Shown: piece by piece, positions 57,968 through 64,000 of the stretch
How the letters are laid out: each line of letters opens with the position of its first letter
Position numbering within the stretch: the stretch's first letter is position 1
Origin: Neobacillus jeddahensis
GTDB taxonomy: Bacteria; Bacillota; Bacilli; Bacillales; Cytobacillaceae
Assembly: GCF_000612625.1 (NCBI RefSeq)
Contig: NZ_CCAS010000017.1
Coordinates: 1-64,000, forward strand
Length of the DNA: 64,000 bases
Direction: 5' to 3'
Notes under the pieces: model-generated
Seen by the model: the letters and a program-made list of their open reading frames with translations, nothing else
Told to the model about the DNA's origin: nothing
Database searches by the model: none
Program-made: the position numbers and the translations under genes

Positions 57968-58666
57968 TTACTTTACTAAAACAGAAGAAGGATCTACCTT
58001 TACTCCAGGACCCATTGTTGAAGCAACAGTTACGTTCTTCATGTAAGTACCCTTTGCAGCAGATGGCTTCACTTTTAACATTGTTTCAAAGATAGTGTTG
58101 AAGTTTTCAACAAGCTTTTCGTTTTCGAAAGATGCTTTACCGATTGGAACATGAATGTTACCAGACTTGTCAACACGGTATTCAACTTTACCAGCTTTGA
58201 TTTCGTTAATCGCACGAGTTACATCAAATGTAACAGTACCTGTTTTAGGGTTTGGCATTAAACCTTTAGGTCCTAACACGCGACCAAGTTTACCAACTTC
58301 ACCCATCATGTCAGGAGTTGCTACGATTACATCAAATTCAAACCAACCTTGTTGGATTTTGTTGATGTATTCTGAATCTCCTACATAATCAGCACCAGCT
58401 GCTTCTGCTTCTTTCACTTTTTCACCCTTAGCGAAAACTAAAACGCGTTGCGTTTTACCAGTTCCGTTTGGAAGCACTACTGCACCACGGATTTGTTGGT
58501 CAGCTTTCTTAGGGTCAACACCTAAACGGAATGCTACTTCTAGAGTTGCATCAAATTTAGTGAAGTTTGTTTTTTTAGCAAGATCAATTGCTTCTGCAAT
58601 TGGGTATGCTTTTAGGCGATCTACAAGCTTAGAAGCTTCTAAATACTTTTTACCTTTTTTAGCCAT
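57968..58666 (-). CDS. rplA: 50S ribosomal protein L1
   Basis: A 232-residue L1 of the mobile stalk that moves deacylated tRNA out of the E site. The segments [19 protein letters not shown] and [15 protein letters not shown] are conserved. In many bacteria L1 also represses its own operon. The large hairpin in the gap before it is a possible site. Confidence 0.98.
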   Translation of the reverse strand: MAKKGKKYLEASKLVDRLKAYPIAEAIDLAKKTNFTKFDATLEVAFRLGVDPKKADQQIRGAVVLPNGTGKTQRVLVFAKGEKVKEAEAAGADYVGDSEYINKIQQGWFEFDVIVATPDMMGEVGKLGRVLGPKGLMPNPKTGTVTFDVTRAINEIKAGKVEYRVDKSGNIHVPIGKASFENEKLVENFNTIFETMLKVKPSAAKGTYMKNVTVASTMGPGVKVDPSSVLVK

Positions 58667-58711
58667 TTTTATTTCCTCCTAGAATGTGGTTTTAGCGAAT
58701 TATTCTCCCAC

Positions 58712-58807
58712 GGCAAAAAGCGGTGGCGCCTTTCACAGGGGCTTATGACCCCGAGCTCATAGGCGCCGCAGTTTGCCCACGAATAAAGGTTGCGCAGAAA
58801 CGCAACC
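58712..58807 (-). promoter_or_regulatory. Large structured element between rplK and rplA
   Basis: On the minus strand, first a perfect 7-bp hairpin GGTTGCG/CGCAACC (58801-58807 and 58788-58794). Then a long arm: GGCAAACTGCGGCGCC (58762-58777) pairs with GGCGCCACCGCTTTTTGCC (58712-58730) and encloses GGGG/CCCC. No T-run follows. It occupies most of the 174-base gap, and only the ribosome-binding site is left free. Confidence 0.8.
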
Positions 58808-58837
58808 CCACTCTTTCAACACGAACAGTTACATGAA

Positions 58838-59263
58838 TTAGTCTTCGATGACGATACCCATGCTGCGTGCAGTACCTTCAACCATACGCATTGCTGCTTC
58901 AACGCTAGCTGCGTTAAGGTCAGGCATTTTTTGTTCCGCAATCTCGCGTACTGTATCACGCTTTACTGTTGCTACTTTATTACGGTTAGGTTCACCAGAA
59001 CCTGACTGGATTCCAGCCGCTACTTTCAATAGAACAGCAGCAGGAGGAGTTTTCGTAATAAATGTAAATGAACGGTCTTCAAACACCGTGATTTCAACAG
59101 GAATGATTAATCCAGCTTGATCAGCTGTACGAGCGTTAAATTCTTTACAGAATCCCATGATGTTAACACCGGCTTGACCTAAAGCAGGACCAACTGGTGG
59201 CGCTGGGTTAGCTTTACCAGCAGGAATTTGTAATTTAACAACTTTAATTACTTTTTTAGCCAC
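58838..59263 (-). CDS. rplK: 50S ribosomal protein L11
   Basis: A 141-residue L11 of the GTPase-associated centre, needed for RelA activation and the target of thiopeptides. [20 protein letters not shown] is the conserved N-terminal domain. The GTG at 59263 gives [10 protein letters not shown] with AAGGAGGTGTG upstream, the normal Bacillus start. The extra codons upstream are leader. Confidence 0.97.
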   Translation of the reverse strand: MAKKVIKVVKLQIPAGKANPAPPVGPALGQAGVNIMGFCKEFNARTADQAGLIIPVEITVFEDRSFTFITKTPPAAVLLKVAAGIQSGSGEPNRNKVATVKRDTVREIAEQKMPDLNAASVEAAMRMVEGTARSMGIVIED

Positions 59264-59403
59264 GAGACACACCTCCTTAAAGTCCGTGATGTGGTAATAG
59301 GGAACCTTTAGGACCCCTCCCACTCAACAATAGTCTTTATATTATATTCATAAAGAACTTCACAAAAGTCACGTCTCACAATGGAGACATACTGACCTAT
59401 GAA

Positions 59404-59432
59404 ATATTAACACTTTTTCAATACGATTTCAA
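59404..59432 (-). promoter_or_regulatory. SigA promoter of rplK-rplA
   Basis: Minus-strand TTGAAA (59427-59432), 17-base spacer, TAATAT (59404-59409), about 140 bases upstream of rplK. Confidence 0.65.
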
Positions 59433-59487
59433 GTTTTTTTACAATATCAAATAACTTTTATTTGTCTTCTCGTATCAATTGCGCTTT

Positions 59488-60021
59488 TTACAATTTTTCA
59501 ATTTGAGTAAAATCAAGTTCTACCGGGGTATCGCGCCCAAACATATTAACAAGTACTTTAAGTTTTGCACGATCCTTGTCCATTTCTTCAATCGAACCTG
59601 TGAAGTTTGCGAACGGACCTTCCTTCACGCGTACGGTCTCGCTAATTTCATAATCAATATCCACACGTTTTTCTTCTACACCCATTCGTTTCAATAATCC
59701 AACTACCTCTTCAGGCAATAACGGGGTTGGCTTTGAACCAGAACCAGCTGAACCAACGAATCCGGTTACACCAGGAGTATTTCTCACAACATACCAAGAA
59801 TCATCTGTCATCACAATTTCGACTAGGACATATCCAGGGAAAACCTTACGTTTTACTACCTTTTTCTTACCATTTTTGATTTCAGTTTCTTCTTCTTCAG
59901 GTACCACTACTCGGAAAATTTTATCTGCCATACCCATTGATTCAACGCGTTTTTCAAGGTTGGCCTTTACTTTATTTTCATAACCAGAGTAAGTATGAAC
60001 CACATACCAATTCTTTTCCAT
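59488..60021 (-). CDS. nusG: Transcription elongation/termination factor NusG
   Basis: A 177-residue NusG. The NGN domain (MEKNWYVVHTYSGYENKV, FPGYVLVEIVMTDDSWYVVRNTPGVTGFVG in part) binds RNA polymerase. A C-terminal KOW domain (VRVKEGPFANFTGSIEEM) contacts S10 or Rho. In Bacillus NusG also causes sequence-specific pausing. Its message has its own promoter and an upstream hairpin terminator, which suggests regulated expression. Confidence 0.98.
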   Translation of the reverse strand: MEKNWYVVHTYSGYENKVKANLEKRVESMGMADKIFRVVVPEEEETEIKNGKKKVVKRKVFPGYVLVEIVMTDDSWYVVRNTPGVTGFVGSAGSGSKPTPLLPEEVVGLLKRMGVEEKRVDIDYEISETVRVKEGPFANFTGSIEEMDKDRAKLKVLVNMFGRDTPVELDFTQIEKL

Positions 60022-60082
60022 TTAAGAGGACTAGACGTCCGTCCCTCCCTACATTGTTGTAGAAACTCTATTTTTTTCCAAT

Positions 60083-60106
60083 CAAAAAACCCGTTTATAC
60101 GGGCTT
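60083..60106 (-). terminator. Intrinsic terminator in the nusG leader
   Basis: Minus-strand AAGCCCGT-ATAA-ACGGG (60089-60106) followed by TTTTTTG. It lies after the secE stop and after the nusG-proximal promoter, so both transcripts must pass it to express nusG. Confidence 0.85.
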
Positions 60107-60128
60107 TTAGGTGAAATTCACTTTATTA

Positions 60129-60143
60129 ATTTCCATTATACCA
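60129..60143 (-). promoter_or_regulatory. Extended -10 promoter upstream of nusG
   Basis: Minus-strand TGGTATAAT (60135-60143) is an exact extended -10 box (TGnTATAAT). A TTGAAT lies upstream with a 19-base spacer. It would start transcription near 60128, upstream of the terminator at 60083-60106. Confidence 0.65.
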
Positions 60144-60157
60144 TGAATGATTGCTTA

Positions 60158-60340
60158 TTATTCAAGAATTAACCGAATCAATTTTGAAATACCTAAATCT
60201 AATACTGCAAAAAAGGCTGCAAAAAACACAACTGTCGACAAAACGGTAATGGTTGAACGTGTAAGTTCACGACGTTTTGGCCAACTAACCTTTCTCATTT
60301 CACGAAGTATATCACTAAAGAACTTTGTTATGCGTTGCAT
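60158..60340 (-). CDS. secE: SecE, preprotein translocase subunit
   Basis: A 60-residue single-span SecE. The amphipathic segment (ILREMRKVSWPKRRELTRST) carries the conserved VSWP motif, and one membrane helix follows (about 32-52). It clamps SecY, encoded at 32725. Located between rpmG and nusG as in B. subtilis. Confidence 0.97.
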   Translation of the reverse strand: MQRITKFFSDILREMRKVSWPKRRELTRSTITVLSTVVFFAAFFAVLDLGISKLIRLILE

Positions 60341-60391
60341 TTTTAGTAACCCCCAACTATCTTAAGTGGCAATGCTCTATCTCTAATTTAT

Positions 60392-60538
60392 TTATTTTGT
60401 TTCCCGGTGGATGGTATGGTTTGCACACGTTTTACAATACTTTTTCAATTCTAAACGAACTGTTTGGGTATCTTTACTGATTGTCGAATAGTTTCGAGAA
60501 CCACAATCAGCACACGCTAAAATCACTTTTTTGCTCAT
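60392..60538 (-). CDS. rpmG: 50S ribosomal protein L33, zinc-binding form
   Basis: A 48-residue L33 read directly from the minus strand between sigH and secE. It begins [19 protein letters not shown] and ends HTIHRETK. Two CxxC pairs (Cys9/Cys12 and Cys35/Cys38) mark the zinc-binding C+ form. It lies 51 bases upstream of secE and has a SigA promoter in front. Confidence 0.95.
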   Translation of the reverse strand: MSKKVILACADCGSRNYSTISKDTQTVRLELKKYCKTCANHTIHRETK

Positions 60539-60577
60539 ATTCGACACCTTTAGTGACTTTCTAAATTTATTACTAAA

Positions 60578-60606
60578 AATGTAACATGAGCCCTTTTTAT
60601 TGTCAA
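60578..60606 (-). promoter_or_regulatory. SigA promoter of rpmG-secE
   Basis: Minus-strand TTGACA (60601-60606), 17-base spacer, TACATT (60578-60583) preceded by TG. About 40 bases upstream of the rpmG start. Confidence 0.75.
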
Positions 60607-60654
60607 TAACAGCAAGGATAGTGTAACCATATCGGCAAATCTTATTTGCTAAAT

Positions 60655-61305
60655 CTACAGGGAAAATTCGCGGATTTCTAAATAACGCTCAAGCTTTCTT
60701 TTCACGCGCTGCAGGGCATTATCAATCGATTTAACATGGCGATTAAGCTCCTCAGAAATCTCTTGATAGGATTGACCATCAAGGTAAAGTGCCAAAACTT
60801 TCCTTTCTAAATCGCTTAATAATTCAGTCATTTTAACTTCAATATGGTCATATTCTTCTTGATTGATAATTAACTCTTCTGGATCTAGTACTTTCGCACC
60901 TGACAGAACATCCATCAATGTCCGGTCTGATTCTTCGTCATAAATCGGCTTGTCTAACGATACATAGGAATTTAAAGGAATATGTTTTTGCCGTGTGGCC
61001 GTCTTAATTGCTGTAATAATTTGGCGAGTGATGCAAAGCTCCGCAAACGCTTTAAAGGATGTCAGCTTGTCCTCTCGAAAGTCACGAATGGCCTTGTAGA
61101 GACCAATCATTCCTTCTTGCACAATATCTTCTTTATCAGCTCCAATTAAAAAATAGGATCTTGCTTTTGCACGCACAAAATTACGATACTTGTGGATTAA
61201 ATAATCTAATGCCTCACTATTTCCTTGGTGTACCAAATCAACAATTCCCTCGTCTTCCAACGATAAAAACTGCTCGTTGACCTTTGTCCCGAAGTCCGTA
61301 CTCAA
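60655..61305 (-). CDS. sigH: RNA polymerase sigma-H factor
   Basis: A 216-residue sigma-70-family factor that starts the transition to stationary phase and sporulation. Region 2 reads [20 protein letters not shown] and [18 protein letters not shown]. Region 4 reads [18 protein letters not shown] and [20 protein letters not shown]. The TTG at 61305, 7 bases after GGAGGGG, gives the expected length. An in-frame upstream extension of 95 codons overlaps rae1 and is rejected. Confidence 0.96.
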   Translation of the reverse strand: MSTDFGTKVNEQFLSLEDEGIVDLVHQGNSEALDYLIHKYRNFVRAKARSYFLIGADKEDIVQEGMIGLYKAIRDFREDKLTSFKAFAELCITRQIITAIKTATRQKHIPLNSYVSLDKPIYDEESDRTLMDVLSGAKVLDPEELIINQEEYDHIEVKMTELLSDLERKVLALYLDGQSYQEISEELNRHVKSIDNALQRVKRKLERYLEIREFSL

Positions 61306-61342
61306 AGTAGATCCCCTCCACCGAACATGCATAGATATTTTT

Positions 61343-61371
61343 AGTATACAGTAGAAATTTTTTGAAGTCGA
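61343..61371 (-). promoter_or_regulatory. Possible SigA promoter of sigH
   Basis: Minus-strand TATACT (61343-61348) with a weak -35 TCGACT (61366-61371) at 17 bases. In B. subtilis sigH has a SigA promoter repressed by AbrB, and the AT-rich sequence around here would suit AbrB. The match is modest. Confidence 0.45.
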
Positions 61372-61375
61372 GCGC

Positions 61376-61885
61376 TCATTTCTCCCCCCGGCGCCATTTT
61401 TCGAAAATTTCTGCCATCTCGTCGCTAATCGGTATTTTGGAAACAGGTTTTTTCTCTTGAATCTTCCTGACTTTCTTTTCGATCCCTTTTTCAATCGTAG
61501 ACATTTCAAAAAGCAGTTCCCGAGCAGATTTTCGTAAGGCGCCTTGTCCAAAAATCGCCCACTGCTCCGTAAAGTCTGAGGTGGCCACATGAATTTGTGT
61601 AGTTCGATTATTTAGACTGATGGCCATTTTTTCAATCCGCTCATCTGCTGTTTCATTTTCTTTTGTAAAGATGACTTCGACCTTATGGTTTTTATATTTT
61701 TTCTCCGTCCCTTGCACATAAAAGGCATCGAACACGACAATGACTCGGTATCCTGAAAATGCTTGGTATTCTGCCATTCTTTCGACGAGACGATCCCTTG
61801 CTGCGGGTAGATCCCGATCCTTTAACACTCTTAGCTCAGGCCAAGCACCAATAATGTTGTAACCGTCCACAAGCAGGATATCCAT
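61376..61885 (-). CDS. rae1: Rae1, ribosome-associated mRNA endonuclease
   Basis: A 169-residue NYN (PIN-like) nuclease, YacP in B. subtilis, which enters the ribosomal A site to cleave certain mRNAs. Acidic active-site residues are visible in LLVDGYNIIG (Asp7), VVFDAF and KENETADERIE. The C-terminal basic helix (about 140-165) probably contacts the ribosome. 3 bases after rlmB and upstream of sigH. Confidence 0.93.
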   Translation of the reverse strand: MDILLVDGYNIIGAWPELRVLKDRDLPAARDRLVERMAEYQAFSGYRVIVVFDAFYVQGTEKKYKNHKVEVIFTKENETADERIEKMAISLNNRTTQIHVATSDFTEQWAIFGQGALRKSARELLFEMSTIEKGIEKKVRKIQEKKPVSKIPISDEMAEIFEKWRRGEK

Positions 61886-61888
61886 CGG

Positions 61889-62632
61889 CTACCTCTCAAG
61901 CGGGTGTCGTTTTCGATATACCTCGTACATGAGTAAGGATGCCGCAACAGAAGCATTTAACGAGGTCACTTTTCCGACCATCGGCAAATGAATAAGAAAA
62001 TCACATTTATCGCGGATTAATCGCCCCATTCCTTTACCTTCACTACCGATCACTAAGCCAAGCGGAAGCGTACCATCCATTTGACGGTAATCATCCTTCC
62101 CTTTGGCGTCAGTTCCGGTGATCCAAACGCCCCGTTCCTTTAATTCTTCAATGGTACGTGCCATGTTGGTTACCCGAACAACTGGGATATATTCAATCGC
62201 GCCTGTCGAGGCCTTAGCCACTGTTGCCGTTAATCCTACCGCCCTCCGCTTCGGAATAATAATGCCATGTGCGCCAACAGCATCCGCCGTCCTCATAATC
62301 GATCCCAAATTATGCGGATCCTCAATTTCATCTAATAACAAAAAGAAAGGTGCTTCGTCTTTTTTCTCAGCTGCCGCAAACAAATCATCCAGTTCAGCAT
62401 ACTGATAGGCAGCCACATAGGCTAAAACCCCTTGATGATTTTCCTCTGAGATTTGGTCAATTTTTTTCTTAGGTACGAATTGGACAAGGACATTCGCTTC
62501 TTTTGCTAACTGTGTAATTTGCTGCATTTGACCGCGCTGAGAGCCTTCGGCAATCAATATTTTATTAATATCTCGTTCTGATTTAAGAGCTTCGATTACT
62601 GGGTTTTTCCCAACGATGTATTCTTGCGTCAT
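61889..62632 (-). CDS. rlmB: RlmB-type 23S rRNA 2'-O-methyltransferase (SpoU family)
   Basis: A 247-residue SPOUT methyltransferase, probably for Gm2251 in the 23S P loop. An N-terminal substrate-binding domain precedes the knot. Motif 1 has [20 protein letters not shown], motif 2 [14 protein letters not shown] and motif 3 [18 protein letters not shown]. The ATG overlaps the mrnC stop by 4 bases and has AAAGGAGG upstream. Confidence 0.95.
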   Translation of the reverse strand: MTQEYIVGKNPVIEALKSERDINKILIAEGSQRGQMQQITQLAKEANVLVQFVPKKKIDQISEENHQGVLAYVAAYQYAELDDLFAAAEKKDEAPFFLLLDEIEDPHNLGSIMRTADAVGAHGIIIPKRRAVGLTATVAKASTGAIEYIPVVRVTNMARTIEELKERGVWITGTDAKGKDDYRQMDGTLPLGLVIGSEGKGMGRLIRDKCDFLIHLPMVGKVTSLNASVAASLLMYEVYRKRHPLER

Positions 62633-63054
62633 ACTGACATTCCTCCTTTCTGTTCCTCTACAAACTGAAGTGCCTTTTCGATTAACTCTTCTAAACGTTC
62701 AATTTTGCCTTCTAAAAATAAATAGCCCATTAACGCCTCAAACGCTGTACTGTAGCGATACGTTTGGACATCTGTATTTTTTGGAACGGTCCCTGATTTA
62801 GCATTCCTACCGCGCATAACCACTGCTAATTCTTCGTCACTTAACAGCTGCTCATCCCTCATTTGAAAAAGAATGCGGCTTTGTGCCTTTGCCGAGACGT
62901 ACTTGGTTGCTAACCGGTGTAATTGATTTGGTCTTACTTTTCCACTATACAGGAGGTGCCGTCTTACGTAGGTTTCAAAGACCGCATCCCCCATATAGGC
63001 AAGGGCAAGACTGTTCAATTGTTTAGCATCAACGTTATTCTCATAATCAAGCAT
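62629..63054 (-). CDS. mrnC: Mini-ribonuclease III
   Basis: A 141-residue RNase III domain without the double-stranded RNA-binding domain. It matures 23S rRNA in Bacillus. The catalytic block is [20 protein letters not shown], with acidic Glu/Asp residues also in [18 protein letters not shown]. It lies between cysS and rlmB, 3 bases after the cysS stop and 4 bases overlapping rlmB, so all three are one translational run. Confidence 0.96.
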   Translation of the reverse strand: MLDYENNVDAKQLNSLALAYMGDAVFETYVRRHLLYSGKVRPNQLHRLATKYVSAKAQSRILFQMRDEQLLSDEELAVVMRGRNAKSGTVPKNTDVQTYRYSTAFEALMGYLFLEGKIERLEELIEKALQFVEEQKGGMSV

Positions 63055-63057
63055 GAA

Positions 63058-64000
63058 TTAGCCTCTTTTCCACCTTGTACCTTGTGGTGTATCTTCTAAA
63101 ATAATATTCATTTCCTTAAGCTGATCTCTAATTTGGTCAGACAAAGCAAAATTGCGATCCTTGCGGGCTTGGTTTCGTTTCTCGATCAGCGCATCAATTT
63201 CCTTGTCTAACATGTCTTCGCTCTCAAGTGTTAACCCTAGCACTCGGAATAACCCATCAAACTGGTTTGTAAAGGCATCAATAACTTCCACAGCAGTGTT
63301 TTTCTCGAGCAGATAATAATTGGCCAGCTTGGAAAGATCAAATAAAACCGAAATAGCTAGTGCCGTATTAAAGTCATCATCCATTGCTTCAATAAATTGG
63401 TCCTGTATGGCGGAAATCTTATCAAGCCAGTCTTGATTATCGCTCGTCAGATCTGTACTAGCTTCTTTGCGATGTTTTAAATTTTGATAGGAAGTGGTAA
63501 TGCGTTCAAAGGCTGACCTTGTACTCTCCAACAATTCTTCACTATAATTAATAGGATTACGATAATGAACGGACAACATAAAAAATCGTAATACTTGCGG
63601 ATTATGTCTTGTAATAATGTCATGAACAAGGACGAAATTTCCTAGTGATTTTGACATTTTTTCATTATCAATATTAATATAGCCATTATGCATCCAATAA
63701 CGAGAAAATAGCTTTCCTGACAAGGCTTCCGATTGGGCAATTTCATTCTCATGATGTGGGAAGGTTAAATCCTGTCCACCAGCATGGATATCAATCGTTT
63801 CACCTAGATACTTCTTCGCCATCGCAGAGCATTCAATATGCCAGCCTGGCCGGCCGAGTCCCCAAGGACTTTCCCAGTATATTTCGCCTTCTTTCGCGGC
63901 TTTCCAAAGAGCAAAATCCAAATCATCTTCTTTCTTATCACCCACTTCAATCCTCGCCCCCACCTGGAGGTCATCAATCGATTGGTGCGAAAGCTTCCCA
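63058..64000 (-). CDS. cysS: Cysteinyl-tRNA synthetase, C-terminal part (5' end outside the window)
   Basis: The last 313 residues of CysS, open at the right edge. The frame continues to base 64000 ([19 protein letters not shown] at the edge), so this is truncation by the window and not a broken gene. The zinc-binding region is seen as [11 protein letters not shown] and [11 protein letters not shown]. The KMSKS loop is [10 protein letters not shown]. The helical anticodon-binding part follows. The HIGH motif lies outside. First gene of the run into mrnC. Confidence 0.97.
   Translation of the reverse strand, partial: GKLSHQSIDDLQVGARIEVGDKKEDDLDFALWKAAKEGEIYWESPWGLGRPGWHIECSAMAKKYLGETIDIHAGGQDLTFPHHENEIAQSEALSGKLFSRYWMHNGYINIDNEKMSKSLGNFVLVHDIITRHNPQVLRFFMLSVHYRNPINYSEELLESTRSAFERITTSYQNLKHRKEASTDLTSDNQDWLDKISAIQDQFIEAMDDDFNTALAISVLFDLSKLANYYLLEKNTAVEVIDAFTNQFDGLFRVLGLTLESEDMLDKEIDALIEKRNQARKDRNFALSDQIRDQLKEMNIILEDTPQGTRWKRG

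Noticed and set aside
61306-61590. 95-residue N-terminal extension of sigH
   Set aside because: It overlaps rae1 on the same strand and has no ribosome-binding site. The TTG at 61305 with GGAGGGG gives the normal SigH length.

Overview
The window is chromosomal DNA from an endospore-forming member of the Bacillaceae (Firmicutes). The evidence is gene content (sigH, gerD, kbaA, cwlD, pdaB), strong AGGAGG-type ribosome-binding sites, frequent TTG/GTG starts, SigA-type promoters and a gene order that matches the Bacillus subtilis origin-proximal ribosomal region. No tRNA or rRNA gene, insertion sequence, integrase or CRISPR array was seen. The genus cannot be fixed from the sequence alone. Almost everything from 23.4 kb to the right edge is on the minus strand, so that block is transcribed from high to low coordinates.

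Right block (64.0 to 23.4 kb, minus strand). In transcription order: cysS (5' end outside the window), mrnC, rlmB, rae1, sigH, rpmG, secE, nusG, rplK, rplA, rplJ, rplL, an RsmC-like methyltransferase, rpoB, rpoC, rplGB, rpsL, rpsG, fusA, tuf. Then come the S10-spc-alpha superoperon (rpsJ to rplQ, including secY, adk, map, infA and rpoA), the ECF transporter energy module ecfA1-ecfA2-ecfT, truA, and rplM-rpsI. Three short genes are easy to miss here: rpmJ, rpmD and rpmG. Several intergenic regions carry promoters and structured RNA: an L10-type leader with attenuator, an L13-type leader, a nusG leader with an internal terminator, and large intercistronic hairpins in rplK-rplA, rpoB-rpoC and rpoC-rplGB.

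Left block (0.2 to 5.4 kb). A conserved sporulation and germination cluster: a small unknown gene, pdaB, kbaA, gerD, salA, cwlD and ybaK. In B. subtilis these genes lie close to rpsI.

Middle block (5.5 to 23.1 kb) is the accessory region, placed between ybaK and rpsI. Its core is a glycan and surface-protein island. It has a collagen-like protein of about 80 Gly-X-Y triplets, mostly GAT/GVT, with an N-terminal preface domain and a C-terminal beta-helix-like domain. It also has four glycosyltransferases (two of them paralogues), a left-handed beta-helix acyltransferase, an SDR sugar epimerase, a Gfo/Idh dehydrogenase, a DegT-type aminotransferase, a nucleotide-sugar 6-dehydrogenase and a DUF4855 protein. 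The dehydrogenase, oxidoreductase, aminotransferase and acyltransferase together match the four activities of the WbpA-WbpB-WbpE-WbpD route from UDP-GlcNAc to a UDP-2,3-diacetamido-uronic acid. My leading hypothesis is that the island makes an amino-uronic-acid glycan, possibly for the threonine-rich collagen-like protein on the spore surface. The link between glycan and protein is inference.

To the right of the island lie an SDR-QueA-like gene pair and a YhcYZ/AirSR-like two-component system whose kinase GAF domain contains five cysteines.
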